Shown piece by piece: positions 62,801-64,000 of a stretch of 64,000 nucleotides of DNA; positions within the stretch are counted from its first letter, which is position 1, and every line of letters starts with the position of its first letter. The DNA comes from Archivesica marissinica. Taxonomy: Eukaryota > Mollusca > Bivalvia > Venerida > Vesicomyidae. The translations under genes and the position numbers were made by a program. The notes beneath the pieces are model-generated. The model was given only the letters and a program-made list of their open reading frames with translations, searched no databases and was not told the DNA's origin. Where the stretch lies: assembly GCA_014843695.1 (NCBI GenBank), contig CM026390.1:12998904-13062903 (forward strand), written 5' to 3'.

Positions 62801-64000
62801 AACTGATCGTTGGCGGTCTAAGCGTACAATAACTGATAGCTGGTGGTCTAAGAGTACACTAACTGATAGTTGGTGGTCTAAGAGTACAATAACTGATAGT
62901 TGGTGGTCTAAGAGTACAATAACTGATAGTTGGTGGTCTAAGAGTACAATAACTGATAGTTGGTGGTCTAAGAGTACAATAACTGATAGTTGGTGGTCTA
63001 AGAGTACAATAACTGATAGTTGGTGGTCTAAGAGTACACTAACTGATCGTTGGCGATCTAAGCGTACAATAACTGATAGTTGGCGGTCTAAGCGTTCAAG
63101 AACTGATCGTTGGCGATCTAAGCGTACAATAACTGATAGTTGGCGGTCTAAGCGTACAAGAACTGATAGTTGGCGGTCTAAGAGTACAATAACTGATAGT
63201 TGGCGATCTAAGCGTACAATAACTGATAGTTGGCGATCTAAGCGTACAATAACTGATAGTTGGCGGTCTAAGCGTACAATAACTGATAGTTGGTGGCATA
63301 AGAGTACAATAACTGAGAGTTGGCGGTCTAAGAGTACAAGAACTGATCGTTGGCGATCTAAGCGTACACTAACTGATAGTTGGCGGTCTAAGCGTACACG
63401 AACTGATCGTTGGCGGTCTAAGCGTACAATAACTGATAGCTGGTGGTCTAAGAGTACACTAACTGATAGCTGGTGGTCTAAGAGTACAATAACTGATAGT
63501 TGGTGGTCTAAGAGTACAATAACTGATAGTTGGTGGTCTAAGAGTACAATAACTGATAGTTGGTGGTCTAAGAGTACAATAACTGATAGTTGGTGGTCTA
63601 AGAGTACAATAACTGATAGTTGGTGGTCTAAGAGTACACTAACTGATCGTTGGCGATCTAAGCGTACAATAACTGATAGTTGGCGGTCTAAGCGTACAAT
63701 AACTGATAGTTGGTGGTATAAGAGTACAATAACTGAGAGTTGGCGGTCTAAGAGTACAAGAACTGATCGTTGGCGATCTAAGCGTACAATAACTGATAGT
63801 TGGCGGTCTAAGCGTACAATAACTGATAGTTGGTGGTCTAAGCGTACAATAACTGATAGTTGGCGGTCTAAGAGTACAAGAACTGATCGTTGGCGATCTA
63901 AGCGTACAATAACTGATAGTTGGCGGTCTAAGCGTACAAGAACTGATCGTTGGCGATCTAAGCGTACACTAACTGATAGTTGGCGGTCTAAGCGTACAAT
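59843..64000. repeat. 32-bp then 30-bp satellite, continues beyond the window
   Basis: GAACTGGTAATTGGCGGTCT (32 bp) to about 60770, then mostly 30-bp units such as AACTGATAGTTGGCGGTCTA in strict register. Variant order shows higher-order blocks (62301 and 63081 blocks 780 bp apart). Lies in the next upstream DAGL intron. Confidence 0.96.

Overview
The window looks like nuclear DNA of an AT-rich, intron-rich animal genome. A lophotrochozoan, probably a mollusc, is my best guess, but the sequence does not prove it. Only one conventional host gene is recognisable. It is an sn1-specific diacylglycerol lipase (DAGL), which hydrolyses diacylglycerol to 2-arachidonoylglycerol. It runs on the minus strand from at least 59718 down to a stop codon at 16438. 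Eleven exons can be placed by homology, GT/AG splice sites and matching codon phases. They cover the end of the membrane region and the whole lipase domain, including the GHSLG nucleophile. The N-terminal exons lie beyond the right edge.

Layout: 0-16 kb holds tRNA-derived SINEs, a decayed LINE, MITE-like elements and many minisatellites. 16.4-40 kb is the 3' two thirds of DAGL, whose introns carry large tandem arrays (65-bp array at 17.6-19.0 kb, 66-bp array at 19.5-24.9 kb, 33-bp, 80-bp, 23-bp and 27-bp arrays) plus SINEs and a LINE 3' end. From 44780 to 59418 an almost 14.6-kb Maverick/Polinton element sits inside a DAGL intron. It has 269-bp terminal inverted repeats beginning AG and a 5-bp target duplication TATGT. 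The last DAGL exon visible upstream is at 59628-59718, and a 30/32-bp satellite fills the rest of the window.

The Maverick is composite. A GC-rich part carries a plus-strand polymerase-helicase-HNH gene, and a tightly packed convergent minus-strand block holds integrase, several small membrane proteins, packaging ATPase and capsid-type genes. An AT-rich part (56.64-59.03 kb) carries four further genes of different base composition. Several genes are broken by frameshifts (three at homopolymers) and in-frame stops, and polymerase motif C has lost an aspartate. A 1000-N gap lies in the left arm.

The two most notable observations are these. (1) At three DAGL exons a minisatellite starts exactly at the 3' splice site and has amplified it, so the real acceptor is the last of many near-identical copies. 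(2) A 28-bp piece of a DAGL exon lies at the junction of a tandem duplication inside a Maverick gene 1.5 kb away. This looks like templated repair after integration.
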